Notes under the pieces: model-generated
What the model was told of the DNA's origin: nothing
Seen by the model: only the letters and a program-made list of their open reading frames with translations
The model's database searches: none
Source: JANQOZ01 sp045106555
Lineage (GTDB): Bacteria; Pseudomonadota; Gammaproteobacteria; Xanthomonadales; SZUA-38
Direction of reading: 5' to 3'
Assembly: GCA_045106555.1 (NCBI GenBank)
Contig: JBGCET010000054.1
Coordinates: 44,109-108,108 of the forward strand
Length of the DNA: 64,000 bases
Part shown: positions 16,583 to 26,200 of the stretch, piece after piece
Numbering within the stretch: the first letter of the stretch is position 1
How the letters are laid out: every line of letters begins with the position of its first letter
Program-made: the position numbers and the translations under genes

Positions 16583-18643
16583 ATGGCACGAAAAACCTTC
16601 AATCCGAAGCACTTCATCAATCGGGAGCTCAGTCAGATCGCGTTCAATCAGCGGGTGCTTGAGCAAGCGCGAAATCCCTCAACGCCGCTGTTGGAAAGGG
16701 TGCGCTTCTTATGTATTTCCTGCACTAACTTGGACGAGTTCTTTGAAGTTCGAGTGGCCTCACTGAAACAGCTGAAACAGTTCGGCGCCGGCAAACAGGG
16801 CCCGGATGGGCTGGCACCGGCAACTGCGTTAAGCCGAATTCACGATGAAACCAGCCAGCTGGTTGAACGCCAATATCAAACCTTCAATGAGGAGCTAGTG
16901 CCGACCCTGGCGGACAACGGCATCCATATCCTACGTCGGGATCAGTGGTCCAAAGCACAACAGACCTTTCTGGCGAGCTATTTTCGCAACGAAGTATTGC
17001 CGGTGCTAAGCCCACTGGGTCTGGACCCCGTACACCCATTTCCTCGCATTCTGAATAAGAGCCTGAATTTTGCCGTAATGGTTGAAGGCAACGATGCTTA
17101 TGGCCGGGATGCTGAGGTGGCTCTGGTGCGCGCGCCCAGATCATTGCCGCGCATGGTTCAGATACCCGGTCGCGGTGAGCATGCCTACGACTTTGTCTTT
17201 TTGTCCTCCATTTTGCAGGCATTCGTCGCGCAGTTGTTTCCCGGCATGAAAATTCGCGGTTGTTACCAGTTCCGCGTCACCCGCAACAGCGAGTTGTATG
17301 TTGACGAGGAAGAGGTGGACGACCTGGCCCAGGCATTAAAAGGCGAACTGCTGGAACGCAGTTTCGCGTCAGCCGTACGCCTGGAGGTGTTGAACACCGC
17401 GCCAGATGAAATTGTCGACTATCTCAGGCGCTGTTTCAGTGTGGAAGAACGGGACGTGTTTCGGTGCAATGGGCCGGTCAATCTTCATCGCCTGTCAGAG
17501 ATCATCCCACTCGTTCACCGCGCTGACCTCAAGTATCCGGAATTTCGCGCCCGCACCTCGCCGGACCTGGTAACTGGTAGCGCAATATTCAGTGCCATCA
17601 GCAAACGTGATTATCTGCTGCACCACCCTTACGATTCTTTCGGGCCAGTGATTGAGGTCTTGCGCCAAGCCGCAGCAGACACGGACGTGCTGGCCATCAA
17701 ACAAACGCTTTATCGCACCGGAAAACGCTCTCCCATCGTTGCGCTGCTGATTGAAGCGGCACGCAGCGGCAAAGATGTTACGGCTGTTATCGAACTGCGC
17801 GCCCGTTTCGATGAGCAAGAAAACATTGAACTGGCGGACCAACTGCAGGAGGCTGGCATCCAGGTCGTTTATGGCATAGTTGGACATAAGACCCATGCCA
17901 AGCTGTTACTGATCGTTCGTCGAGAGGGCCAAAAACTTCGCCGCTACGCTCATCTTGGCACTGGCAACTATCACTACCGCACTGCCGCGGCTTACACGGA
18001 CCTCGGGCTACTGACCTCTGATCGCGCCATCTGCGCGGACGTGCATACGTTATTTCAGCAGCTCACCGGTCTTGGCAAACTGGAAAAACTCAAACGCCTC
18101 TATCAAAGCCCATTCACTCTTCGAGATATGCTGTTGCGTCGGATTCGACGAGAAATTCGCCACGCCAAAAAGGGCCACCCAGGCCGGATTGTTGCGCGCA
18201 TGAACGCGCTGACGGAAGCGTCCATCATTCGCGCCCTCTACAGCGCCTCTATCGCCGGTGTGCAGGTGGACCTCATCGTGCGGGGTGCCTGCTGTCTTCG
18301 TCCCGGCGTCAAGGGCATCTCGGACAACATTCGAGTACGCTCAGTGATCGGCCGGTTTCTTGAACACACCCGAGTGTTTTACTTCGGCAACAATGGCAAA
18401 GAAGAGGTTTACGCTGCGAGCGCCGACTGGATGGACCGCAATCTCTACTCCCGGGTTGAGTGCGCGTTTCCCATTCGCAATCCTGACCTTGCGCAACGGG
18501 TTGTTCATGAAACACTGGAGGTCTACCTTAAGGATAACTGCCAAGCCTGGGAACTGGACAGCGCCGGACACTACCGTCTAGTGTTGTCCGGCAGCGATAA
18601 ACGGTTTTGCGCACAGGAATTTTTGATGGACGCTGCACCTTGA
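16583..18643 (+). CDS. ppk: Polyphosphate kinase 1
   Basis: Ppk1 makes inorganic polyphosphate reversibly from ATP at the inner membrane. The 686-residue protein begins with the family N-terminal domain (FINRELSQIAFNQRVLEQA, CTNLDEFFEVRVASL). The two catalytic histidines are H438 in HKTHAKLLL, which is autophosphorylated, and H595 in FLEHTRVFYF; they match E. coli H435 and H592 with the same offset. It is followed by ppx, forming the usual ppk-ppx pair of polyphosphate synthesis and breakdown. Confidence 0.98.
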   Translation: MARKTFNPKHFINRELSQIAFNQRVLEQARNPSTPLLERVRFLCISCTNLDEFFEVRVASLKQLKQFGAGKQGPDGLAPATALSRIHDETSQLVERQYQTFNEELVPTLADNGIHILRRDQWSKAQQTFLASYFRNEVLPVLSPLGLDPVHPFPRILNKSLNFAVMVEGNDAYGRDAEVALVRAPRSLPRMVQIPGRGEHAYDFVFLSSILQAFVAQLFPGMKIRGCYQFRVTRNSELYVDEEEVDDLAQALKGELLERSFASAVRLEVLNTAPDEIVDYLRRCFSVEERDVFRCNGPVNLHRLSEIIPLVHRADLKYPEFRARTSPDLVTGSAIFSAISKRDYLLHHPYDSFGPVIEVLRQAAADTDVLAIKQTLYRTGKRSPIVALLIEAARSGKDVTAVIELRARFDEQENIELADQLQEAGIQVVYGIVGHKTHAKLLLIVRREGQKLRRYAHLGTGNYHYRTAAAYTDLGLLTSDRAICADVHTLFQQLTGLGKLEKLKRLYQSPFTLRDMLLRRIRREIRHAKKGHPGRIVARMNALTEASIIRALYSASIAGVQVDLIVRGACCLRPGVKGISDNIRVRSVIGRFLEHTRVFYFGNNGKEEVYAASADWMDRNLYSRVECAFPIRNPDLAQRVVHETLEVYLKDNCQAWELDSAGHYRLVLSGSDKRFCAQEFLMDAAP

Positions 18644-18678
18644 GTCCAACTACCCATTTAAGCCCTCCAGATCCGGCA

Positions 18679-20184
18679 ATGGCAACGGACAAATTGTTCG
18701 CTGCGGTCGACCTGGGCTCCAACAGTTTTCACATGATTGTGGCGCGTTACGACCATGGCACTCTGGTCATTGTTGATCGCATTAAAGAGATGGTGCGACT
18801 GGCTGAAGGAGTGGATGAAAAGGGCCAGTTGTCCGCTCCGGTGGCCAATCGGGCACTGGAATGTCTGGCACGCTTTGGTCAACGCCTTTCAGGCCTGTCA
18901 CCGGAACGTATCGCTGCGGTAGGTACCAATGCCTTGCGAAAAATGCGCGACGGCTGGCGATTTCTTGAACAAGCAGAAGACCGCTTGGGTGTGCCCATCG
19001 AGATTATCTCTGGCGAAGAGGAGGCTCGATTAATCTACCTGGGAGTCGCCCACGGTATCTCCGAGGTCGGTAATCAACGGCTGGTCATTGATATCGGCGG
19101 TGGCAGCACCGAACTGGTCATTGGCCGGGAATTTACCGCCGCCATGGTGGAATCGTTGTTCTTCGGTTGCGTCGCAGTCACTCAAAAGTACTTTGGCGAT
19201 GGAAAAATCAGCGCCAAACGATGGCGCAAGGCCAGCGCCGCCGTATCGGCAGAACTGCGTCGTTATGCCCCCGAGTTTCGCAAACTTGGTTGGCAAGAGG
19301 CGTTCGGATCTTCCGGCACCATGCGCGCGGCAGCCTCGGTGGCCCGCGCCCAGGACTGGGCTGAAGCGGGCATCACCCAATCAGCCGTTGATCAGATCAA
19401 GCAGCATCTGCTGGAGGTTGGTCGTATCGACGCCATTGCGTTATCCGGATTGAGCGAACGACGAAGACCCGTGTTTGTTGGTGGCATGGTGGTAGTGGAA
19501 GCCTGCATGGCAGAACTTGCCATCAACACACTGCACATTACCGACTACGCTCTGCGAGAAGGATTGCTGTACGACCTGCTGGGCAGAATCGAGCATACTG
19601 ATCCACGAGTGGCAGCAGTAAAAGCGCTACAGCAGCGTTATCCGGTAGATACCGTCCAGGCCTCTTCCGTTGCCGATACCGCCACGGAACTGTTTAACGA
19701 CGTGTCAGGGCGTTGGCATCTCGATGAAGAAGATCACTTCCTGCTCAGGGCCGCGGCACAGCTCCACGAGCTGGGGCTCAGTATTGCCCATCACGGCTAT
19801 CACCGTCATGGCGCCTATCTTCTGGAACACTCAGACCTGCCAGGTTTTTCTCGCCAGGAACAAAAAATCCTCGCGGTTTTGGTGCACAGCCACCGAGGTA
19901 GTCCGTTGCAGGCTCTGTTTGATGAATTGCCCGAGCGTCTGCAAAAACGAGTTCGTCGACTGGCCATATTGCTGCGTATTGCTGTGGTATTTAACCGCGA
20001 CCGGTTAAGTCAGAGTGTTCCCATATCCCGCTTCAAAGCCGGGAAAGACGAGAATGTACTGAAACTTCACCTGCCCGAAACCTGGCTGTCGGAACACCCA
20101 TTGACCGCGGCAGACCTTGAGAGCGAACAGCAAAGCCTGAACAAAATAGACGCCACTCTAAAGTTAGTTCAAGTTTCAGACTGA
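18679..20184 (+). CDS. ppx: Exopolyphosphatase (Ppx/GppA family)
   Basis: Ppx removes phosphate from the ends of polyphosphate chains; relatives hydrolyse pppGpp. The actin-like ASKHA fold is shown by FAAVDLGSNSFHMIVAR (phosphate 1 loop), VIDIGGGSTELVIG (phosphate 2) and FGSSGTMRA, followed by an HD-type C-terminal domain with AAQLHELGLSIAHHGYHRH. The ATG at 18679 gives 501 residues starting MATDKLFAAVDLGS; the earlier ATG at 18607 would sit within ppk. It starts 35 nt after ppk. Its 3' end overlaps the convergent phoU by 9 bp. Confidence 0.95.
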   Translation: MATDKLFAAVDLGSNSFHMIVARYDHGTLVIVDRIKEMVRLAEGVDEKGQLSAPVANRALECLARFGQRLSGLSPERIAAVGTNALRKMRDGWRFLEQAEDRLGVPIEIISGEEEARLIYLGVAHGISEVGNQRLVIDIGGGSTELVIGREFTAAMVESLFFGCVAVTQKYFGDGKISAKRWRKASAAVSAELRRYAPEFRKLGWQEAFGSSGTMRAAASVARAQDWAEAGITQSAVDQIKQHLLEVGRIDAIALSGLSERRRPVFVGGMVVVEACMAELAINTLHITDYALREGLLYDLLGRIEHTDPRVAAVKALQQRYPVDTVQASSVADTATELFNDVSGRWHLDEEDHFLLRAAAQLHELGLSIAHHGYHRHGAYLLEHSDLPGFSRQEQKILAVLVHSHRGSPLQALFDELPERLQKRVRRLAILLRIAVVFNRDRLSQSVPISRFKAGKDENVLKLHLPETWLSEHPLTAADLESEQQSLNKIDATLKLVQVSD

Positions 20185-20910
20185 ACCGCCCCCCCCGCTA
20201 ACGTCGAGATCATCTATTGGCGTGTCCTGCTGAGCTGCGGCTTGAACATTTTCGAAGGTGGTGTGGCGCACGTCCTTGCCTTTCACCAGGTAGACAATAT
20301 ATTCGGCAATATTCTGACTTCGGTCGCCAATACGTTCCAGCGCTCGGGCAGCCCACAAGATATTCAGCACCGCCGGGATAGACCGCGGGTCTTCTGCCAT
20401 GTAGGTCATGAGTTGGCGAGTAATGGATTCGTACTTTGCATCCACCTTGTCATCGGCAGCAACCACCGCAACCGCCTGGTCTACGCTGGTGCGCGCAAAT
20501 GCATCAAGCACGTTGCCCAACATGGTGCGCACCAGCTGCCCCATGTGCTCAAACTCACCCATCACGTGCTCATGAAGGCGGTCACCGGCCATAAATTTAG
20601 CCATCTTCGCGACCCGCTCGGACTCATCGCCAATACGCTCCAAGTCTGAGATGGTCTTGATTACGGACATTACCAGGCGCAACTCCGACGCTTCATGTTG
20701 CCGATGGCTAAGCAGTCGGGTGCACTCCTCGTCGATTTCCACTTCCATGGCGTTGACTTTATGGTCATTGCGCTCGATCACCCGAGCACCGGCCACATCA
20801 CCCGCAATCATGGCCTCTATGGCGCCCTGCAGCTGACTTTCCACCAGCCCGCCCATGGTCAACACCTGGCTGCGGACGTGCTCGAATTCTTCGTCAAAGT
20901 GTTGGGGCAT
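20176..20910 (-). CDS. phoU: Phosphate transport regulator PhoU
   Basis: PhoU links the PstSCAB transporter to PhoR and is needed to shut off the Pho regulon when phosphate is plentiful. The 244-residue all-helical protein has two PhoU repeats, each with the metal-binding E/DxxxD-type pattern seen in DLERIGDESERVAKMA and ALERIGDRSQNIAEYIVY. The ATG at 20908-20910 gives the family start MPQHFDEEFEHVRSQVLTMGG. No pst genes are in the window. The C-terminus is encoded over a run of eight G on the coding strand (C8 at 20189-20196), and the stop lies inside the end of the convergent ppx. Confidence 0.95.
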   Translation of the reverse strand: MPQHFDEEFEHVRSQVLTMGGLVESQLQGAIEAMIAGDVAGARVIERNDHKVNAMEVEIDEECTRLLSHRQHEASELRLVMSVIKTISDLERIGDESERVAKMAKFMAGDRLHEHVMGEFEHMGQLVRTMLGNVLDAFARTSVDQAVAVVAADDKVDAKYESITRQLMTYMAEDPRSIPAVLNILWAARALERIGDRSQNIAEYIVYLVKGKDVRHTTFENVQAAAQQDTPIDDLDVSGGGGSV

Positions 20911-21259
20911 CAAATGCTCTCGATAATCCGTTGAGTAGGTCAAAGCGCCAAGCGTTTGTTTTCCGCGCGCCTGAATGATGCACAATTGTACCTGCTCGCG
21001 TGCGGCCTCGGGCTTATTTCGGCGTTGGCGCATTGTCCCTTCCATACCACTGCGCTTTGTATTCGCAGCAAGGCTAATCGGCAGGCGTTGCCGGATAATG
21101 ACGTCGTTACCGCTGACGACTAAGGCGTCGACGAGAAAATATCAATCTGACGACGATACTGCCGCAATGACTCTGCAAAACAACGGATTCATACAAGAGA
21201 ACACTGGTCGTTGAGTACGGATGCCGCCAAGAATTTCGATGAAATTTCTCGCTCACAAG
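20911..21259. other. Intergenic region with no gene seen
   Basis: About 350 bp between the phoU start and the terminator of the beta-helix gene. Short open frames exist on both strands but none has a plausible start or familiar sequence. The region should hold the phoU promoter on the minus strand; I could not assign one, and I found no convincing pair of PhoB half-sites here. Confidence 0.6.
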
Positions 21260-21283
21260 AAAGGGCGCCCGTAGGCGCCCTTT
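21260..21283 (-). terminator. Strong intrinsic terminator of the beta-helix gene
   Basis: A perfect 10-bp stem (AAAGGGCGCC with GGCGCCCTTT) encloses a 4-nt loop. Read on the minus strand the loop and closing pair are C-TACG-G, the extra-stable UNCG tetraloop, and the stem ends in a T run. It starts 22 nt past the stop of the beta-helix gene. The A/T flanks are symmetric, so it could also stop transcription from the other side. Confidence 0.85.
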
Positions 21284-21304
21284 CCGACGTTGCCTGACTT
21301 TCCG

Positions 21305-23143
21305 TTAGAGGCTGTCGTCCGGGTCTACATTGGTCCACTCGCCGGTAGTCCAGTCTTCAGACCCCTCAGCGCCAGGCACAAAGGCTCCGGCATAATCGAC
21401 TTTGTCGAAGAAGTCGTCATAGATGGCCGGATCAATGGCGCCGATACCCGCCGCCGGAGAATTCACTGCCGGAATCAACGGATTGTTTGAAGCGCCGCCT
21501 ATTCGCCCACCTGCCGCAAAACCGGTCAGCAGAGGATCAGCAGTAGTGTTGTTGGCACCAGCGTTGAACAAGGTTGACTCCAGCAGGTCGGAATCGTCAT
21601 CTCGGAACAGGTTGCCGGAGCATGCCAGTACCGTATTGGTGATGAGGCCGTTGTTCGCATCAGCATTGATGTCCGCATTGGTTTGCGGGCCGTCAATCCT
21701 CAAGCAGTCCGCCGGTGCAAGTTCGCCATCGCCGCTGGCCACCAGCAGGTTGGTGATGTTGAACAGGGTACCCCGGCGCAGACGAAGCGCCTGCTGAGGA
21801 CCATCAACTACGCCAGCTTCATAGAAGATGGTGACGTTGGCGAACTGAGGAAACGTTCGAGGCGTTGCGGCCTGGTTGCCTTCCTGGCCATCCCACTCAA
21901 AACCGCGAGCGTCCTTTAGCGCCGATTCGGTCATGTGGGCAACACCGAACTGAAGCTTGGGCTGAGCCCCCTGGGTCATATCAAAGCTGTCGTCATCCAC
22001 GGCGGTGACCAGCGCATACTTAACGTTGCCCGCGCCGCCAAACCACTCGATGCCGTCGTCGCCATTGCGATGAACGTGGATATGGTCAATCACTGTGCCG
22101 TTGCCAATGGCATACAAGGACAGGCCATTGAGCTCAGAAAGCGCTGACACTTCGGTGCCAGCGTATTCAATCCGCACGTACCGCAGCTCGCCGCTGGAGT
22201 CATTGTTATCCGCGCCGCCGTAGTTGTTGATTTGCAACTCGTCCAGACAGCTGGTTGCGGGATCGCAGTCGTTGGGAACACCTCGGCCGGCGATGATAAC
22301 GCCACCCCATTGGCCTGCGGATAGATCGCCCGACACCAAGTGCGCCTTGGAGGTAAATACGATGGGCGACTCCGGACCACCTACTGCCTTAATTCGGTTT
22401 CCGCGACTAACCGAAAAGAACGCACCCGAATCTTGGGCTCCGGCGGAAAGGTTTTCACCCACAATAACGGTACCCGGTTCGATGGTGAGTACCGCTGGCG
22501 TGCCGCCGCTAACCCCTAGATCGTCACCAAAGCGAAATCCGTTCAGACCGATGACCCAGTGCTGGTCATTGGTGAGCGTCTGGCTGGAGTTCAGTGTGTC
22601 GGGGAGAACACAGGCGCCCGGGATATCAGCATCAGCGCCAGCGGAAAAGGCGGGACACGTTGCTGCGCCAAAGGTGGCGTCCCAGGGACACGCTGGATCG
22701 TCTACCAGCGAGGCGAAGTTAATGGTGCCGCTGCCGCCGCTGCTAAGGGTGTAGCTAACGTCCATTGAACTGCAGCTGTTAAAGGTAAAGTCAGCAGACC
22801 CCGCAACGGAATTAGTCACATTGCTGTTGGAGTTAAAGGTGCCGCCAGTGTTGGTGAACAGATCCAGTCCAGAGTAAACGTTCTGCCCGGTTACCGTAGT
22901 CGTGTTGGCGGTCACCCAGGTGGCGTTGCCGGAATCATCGTTAGCGAAGAACGCAAAGAAGAACTGGCGGCCGCCTCCAGGCAACTCCAGAATACTGAGT
23001 GTGGCCCCGGTACCCAGATTGCCGTTGGGAATCCAGGTTGAGGGCATAACTTTGGTAACGGTCAAGGCGCTGGCGGCACCGGCCAAAACCAGCGCGGCTG
23101 CACCCACGAGCACTGACGCGAAGCGTCGGTTGCGATGAAACAT
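21305..23143 (-). CDS. Exported right-handed beta-helix-like protein, partner of the TonB-dependent receptor
   Basis: The 612-residue protein starts MFHRNRRFASVLVGAAALVLAGAASA, a clear Sec signal without a usable lipobox cysteine. The mature protein has an N-terminal beta domain with a few cysteines and then a central region rich in short beta turns (LTIEPGTVIVGE, IVFTSKAHLVSG, GVIIAGRG, ELRYVRIEYAG, GLSLYAIGNGTVIDHIHVHRNGD, NVTIFYEAG) that looks like a parallel beta helix. The acidic tail ends DPDDSL. It follows the receptor gene by 138 bp, with its own PhoB-like promoter between them and a strong terminator behind it. I infer that it is a secreted or surface protein that binds or processes the receptor's ligand; the enzyme activity, if any, is unknown. 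Confidence 0.75.
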   Translation of the reverse strand: MFHRNRRFASVLVGAAALVLAGAASALTVTKVMPSTWIPNGNLGTGATLSILELPGGGRQFFFAFFANDDSGNATWVTANTTTVTGQNVYSGLDLFTNTGGTFNSNSNVTNSVAGSADFTFNSCSSMDVSYTLSSGGSGTINFASLVDDPACPWDATFGAATCPAFSAGADADIPGACVLPDTLNSSQTLTNDQHWVIGLNGFRFGDDLGVSGGTPAVLTIEPGTVIVGENLSAGAQDSGAFFSVSRGNRIKAVGGPESPIVFTSKAHLVSGDLSAGQWGGVIIAGRGVPNDCDPATSCLDELQINNYGGADNNDSSGELRYVRIEYAGTEVSALSELNGLSLYAIGNGTVIDHIHVHRNGDDGIEWFGGAGNVKYALVTAVDDDSFDMTQGAQPKLQFGVAHMTESALKDARGFEWDGQEGNQAATPRTFPQFANVTIFYEAGVVDGPQQALRLRRGTLFNITNLLVASGDGELAPADCLRIDGPQTNADINADANNGLITNTVLACSGNLFRDDDSDLLESTLFNAGANNTTADPLLTGFAAGGRIGGASNNPLIPAVNSPAAGIGAIDPAIYDDFFDKVDYAGAFVPGAEGSEDWTTGEWTNVDPDDSL

Positions 23144-23206
23144 ATCTTTTCTCCCTAGAGCAAGCATAATCTGAGATAACAACGAGTAAGTTTGATTTTC
23201 AGGCTT

Positions 23207-23262
23207 AAGATAGGGTTCGTTTGTTACAGCCTGTTGAGCGAAAAATGACAGGTTTATGACAC
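23207..23262 (-). promoter_or_regulatory. Pho-box array and -10 element before the beta-helix gene
   Basis: On the minus strand four 7-mers lie at an exact 11-bp period: GTGTCAT (23262-23256), CTGTCAT (23251-23245), CGCTCAA (23240-23234, weak) and CTGTAAC (23229-23223). The first two match the PhoB consensus at 13 of 14 positions, joined by AAAC. Exactly 10 bp after the last unit is TATCTT (23212-23207), a -10-like hexamer, about 64 nt before the start codon. The array layout resembles promoters where PhoB binds as tandem dimers. Confidence 0.75.
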
Positions 23263-23281
23263 GCGTTTGCCGCGGGGTAAA

Positions 23282-26200
23282 TCAGAAGCTCCAGTCAAAT
23301 CCGACACTGAATTCCCGGCCTCTTTTGAAGGTCCGAGTAAATTCATCACCCTGGGTAAAGATCACGCGATCGTCCAGCAAATTCCTAGCCTTAAGACCCA
23401 TTGTTAATGCCCCATCAAAAAACGTCTGGCTGTAGACAAAATCCACCGTGTGGGTGGGCTGCTCAAAGATATCCGGCACACCCTGAGCGCCCACAAAACT
23501 GATCCGTTCGCCAAAAACGTTATAGAGCAAAGTCGCTTTAATTCCTCGGCCATCATTGTCGTATCCGAACTGCAGATTCAGCACATAGGGTGACTGTCCC
23601 TGCAGCGCTCGCTCGGTATTGGTTAACTGCCCGGCCTGTTCGGGAGTGATTTCGACACTGGAGTCGATATAGCTGTAGTTACCCGCAATGTACATCTGTC
23701 TCAGCCAATCCTGGTCCCACCATCGTTGCAGCGGGTCCAGGGAGCGGTAAAACTCAATTTCCACCCCGTTAAGCTCCGCTGACCCGACGTTTCCCACGGT
23801 AGTGCTTTGGGCCGAACCGCCCAGAAAAATCAGCTCAATGGGGTTTTGCAGCTCTTTTCTGAACAGCGCGACCGATATGTTATTGATGCTGTCAAAATAA
23901 CGCTCCCAGCGTAGATCATAGTTTTTGATATCCACCGGAATGAGATCAGGGTTACCGTTAATGTTGATGTCCAGTTCCGGGTCCGTGTATAGCGACGTGG
24001 ATGCCTCTCTGAATTCTGGCCGGGTTGTAGTTTCGCTATAGCTAAAGCGGAGTTGGGTATCATCGTTGAAACTGTAGGTAGCGTTGACGCCGGGATAGTA
24101 CTCATCGGTGTTCACCAGCGACTCCACCGGGGCCGAAGTATTAAACCGGTCCACCGTGACAACCGACTGATCAAACGTCTCATGCCTCACGCCGGCATAC
24201 AGTCTCAACTTGCTATACAGCGTCGCATCAACACTCAAGTATTGCGCGTCAATGGTCTGGTTAGCGAAATAGGTATCGGTGCTCAGGGTGCGTTCAACCA
24301 GGGTGAAGGCCCCGTCAGGAAAAATATTTTCTGGGGCGAAGATGGTTTCAGGCTGCTGTCTTCTCAGATCCGGATCGTTACAATCCCTGGACCGGCACTG
24401 ATACCGGAACCGGCGACTGAAAGAGTTTCTGGATTTTTCGACCTCGTTAACGCCGGCACTGATCGCTAAGGAATAGTTATTCCATTGAAGTGGTAGCGTC
24501 AGATCCAGCGCGAGGTTTTCCGCCTGGTCAGCAAGGTCTGAGTAAAGACGTTGGTTGCCCGTTGCACTGGTATCAAAACGCAGGTCGTCGTCGCCGAATA
24601 GCGTATAAGAATATTGGCGGGCATCCGGAGCGCGGCGGATCGTGTCTGCATCAGAGTAAAGCCACTTGAATTCCAAGTCTGACAGCTTCGGAAACGTGTG
24701 GCGACCATTAAGCTGAAGCGCATTGAGCTGGCGCTGCTCAAATTCCAACAGGGTTTGTTCGATGGTATTGCCCTCAATTTCGATCCCGCGAGTCACCCGG
24801 GTTTCGTCCTCTGAATCCCGCAGCCGCATCAGCGAAATATCCACCTTATGGGTGTCTTTCCATTCGAATCCCGCCGCAACAAAATTCGTGACGTTAATAA
24901 AGCGTCGAGTCAGCTCGACATCAAATTCTGTGGCAGGCGTCAGGCGAATTTCGCCATCCACTTCAAAACCGAAAAAACTGTCCCGGGTTTCGCTGCGATT
25001 GCGCCAATCCTGATCAAAGGCGTATACCGCGATACCGCCCACGGAGAAGTTATCGAAGTCGCCGCGCCAGCCACCCGACACAGTAAGGCTGTAGTCTGGC
25101 GATAACTCCGGGGTGGAGGTGTTGTAGATATTGGGCAGCTGTTGGCCGGTGGTATCCAGGATCTCAAAATCCGGGCTCGGAAATGCTCGGGTGCCATCGT
25201 CACGGCCCAGGAAGTCGTCATCACCGCCGCGGTAGCGCAAACCTTCGTCCCAGGTCGACTGATTGTGCCAGGCCGAGGACATGCCAACTTTAAAGAACGA
25301 CCCGGCCGGGATGCCAGTGGTGCGAAGGTTAATCACACCGCCGCCAAATTCCGCCGGCATGCTGGCCTCATAGCTTTTTTGCACTAAGACGCTGGCCAGA
25401 ATTTCGGCGGGGAACAGACTCAGCGGCACCACTCGACGGGTAGGATCTGGACTTGGGATATTGGCGCCATTGAGTAACGCACTGGAATATCGTTCGCCCA
25501 GCCCTCGCACGTATACATAACGGCCATCCACAAGGGTTAAACCCGTGACCCGCTTCAGCGCGCCGGCCGCATTGCCGTCTCCCGCGCGGGAGATGGCTTC
25601 AGCGCCCAGTACGTTGGCGACACCGGAAGTGCTGCGCTGCTCTTCCAACACCGAGGCCAGGGAGCCTTCGACAAAGGGTTCCAGCACCACAAACTCTGGC
25701 AGTTCCAGACCCGCCGGCACCAGTTCCAGCTCCAGCGGCGTCACCTGCCCGCTGCTCACCTCAATACCGTCCAGAGTTAGGGTAGCGTGTTCACCGTGCA
25801 TGATGGAGATGGAGTAAGAACCCGGCGGAAGTTCTATGGCGAAACTGCCGTCCTGGCTTGTGCGCAGATCCAGGGGTGTACCGCTGACAAAAATTCTTGC
25901 GCCCTCAATACCCTTGCCAGTCTCTACGGACAGGATTTTTCCCGCCGCTCGACCTGGCTCGCCGACCACAGCGGCCACCGGGTTTGCGCCATTGGTCTCA
26001 ATGCCCTGACCTTTATTTGAACTATCCACCACCACACGGGGGTCTCGACCGTCGGCGAAAATAGTGACCAGCAGTTGCGCCGACTCACCGGCTATCAGGT
26101 TCAAAGGTATCCTGGCCACCTGCTGGTCGCCCCGCTCCATGGATAGCTCGTGCTGCCCTGGTGGCAAAGTGAAAAAAAGTGCGCCTCTCTCGTCGGTTTT

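Noticed and set aside
21090..21115. ATGACGT-type half-site as a Pho box for phoU
   Set aside because: Only one half-site is recognisable, and the next unit at 11-bp spacing does not match.
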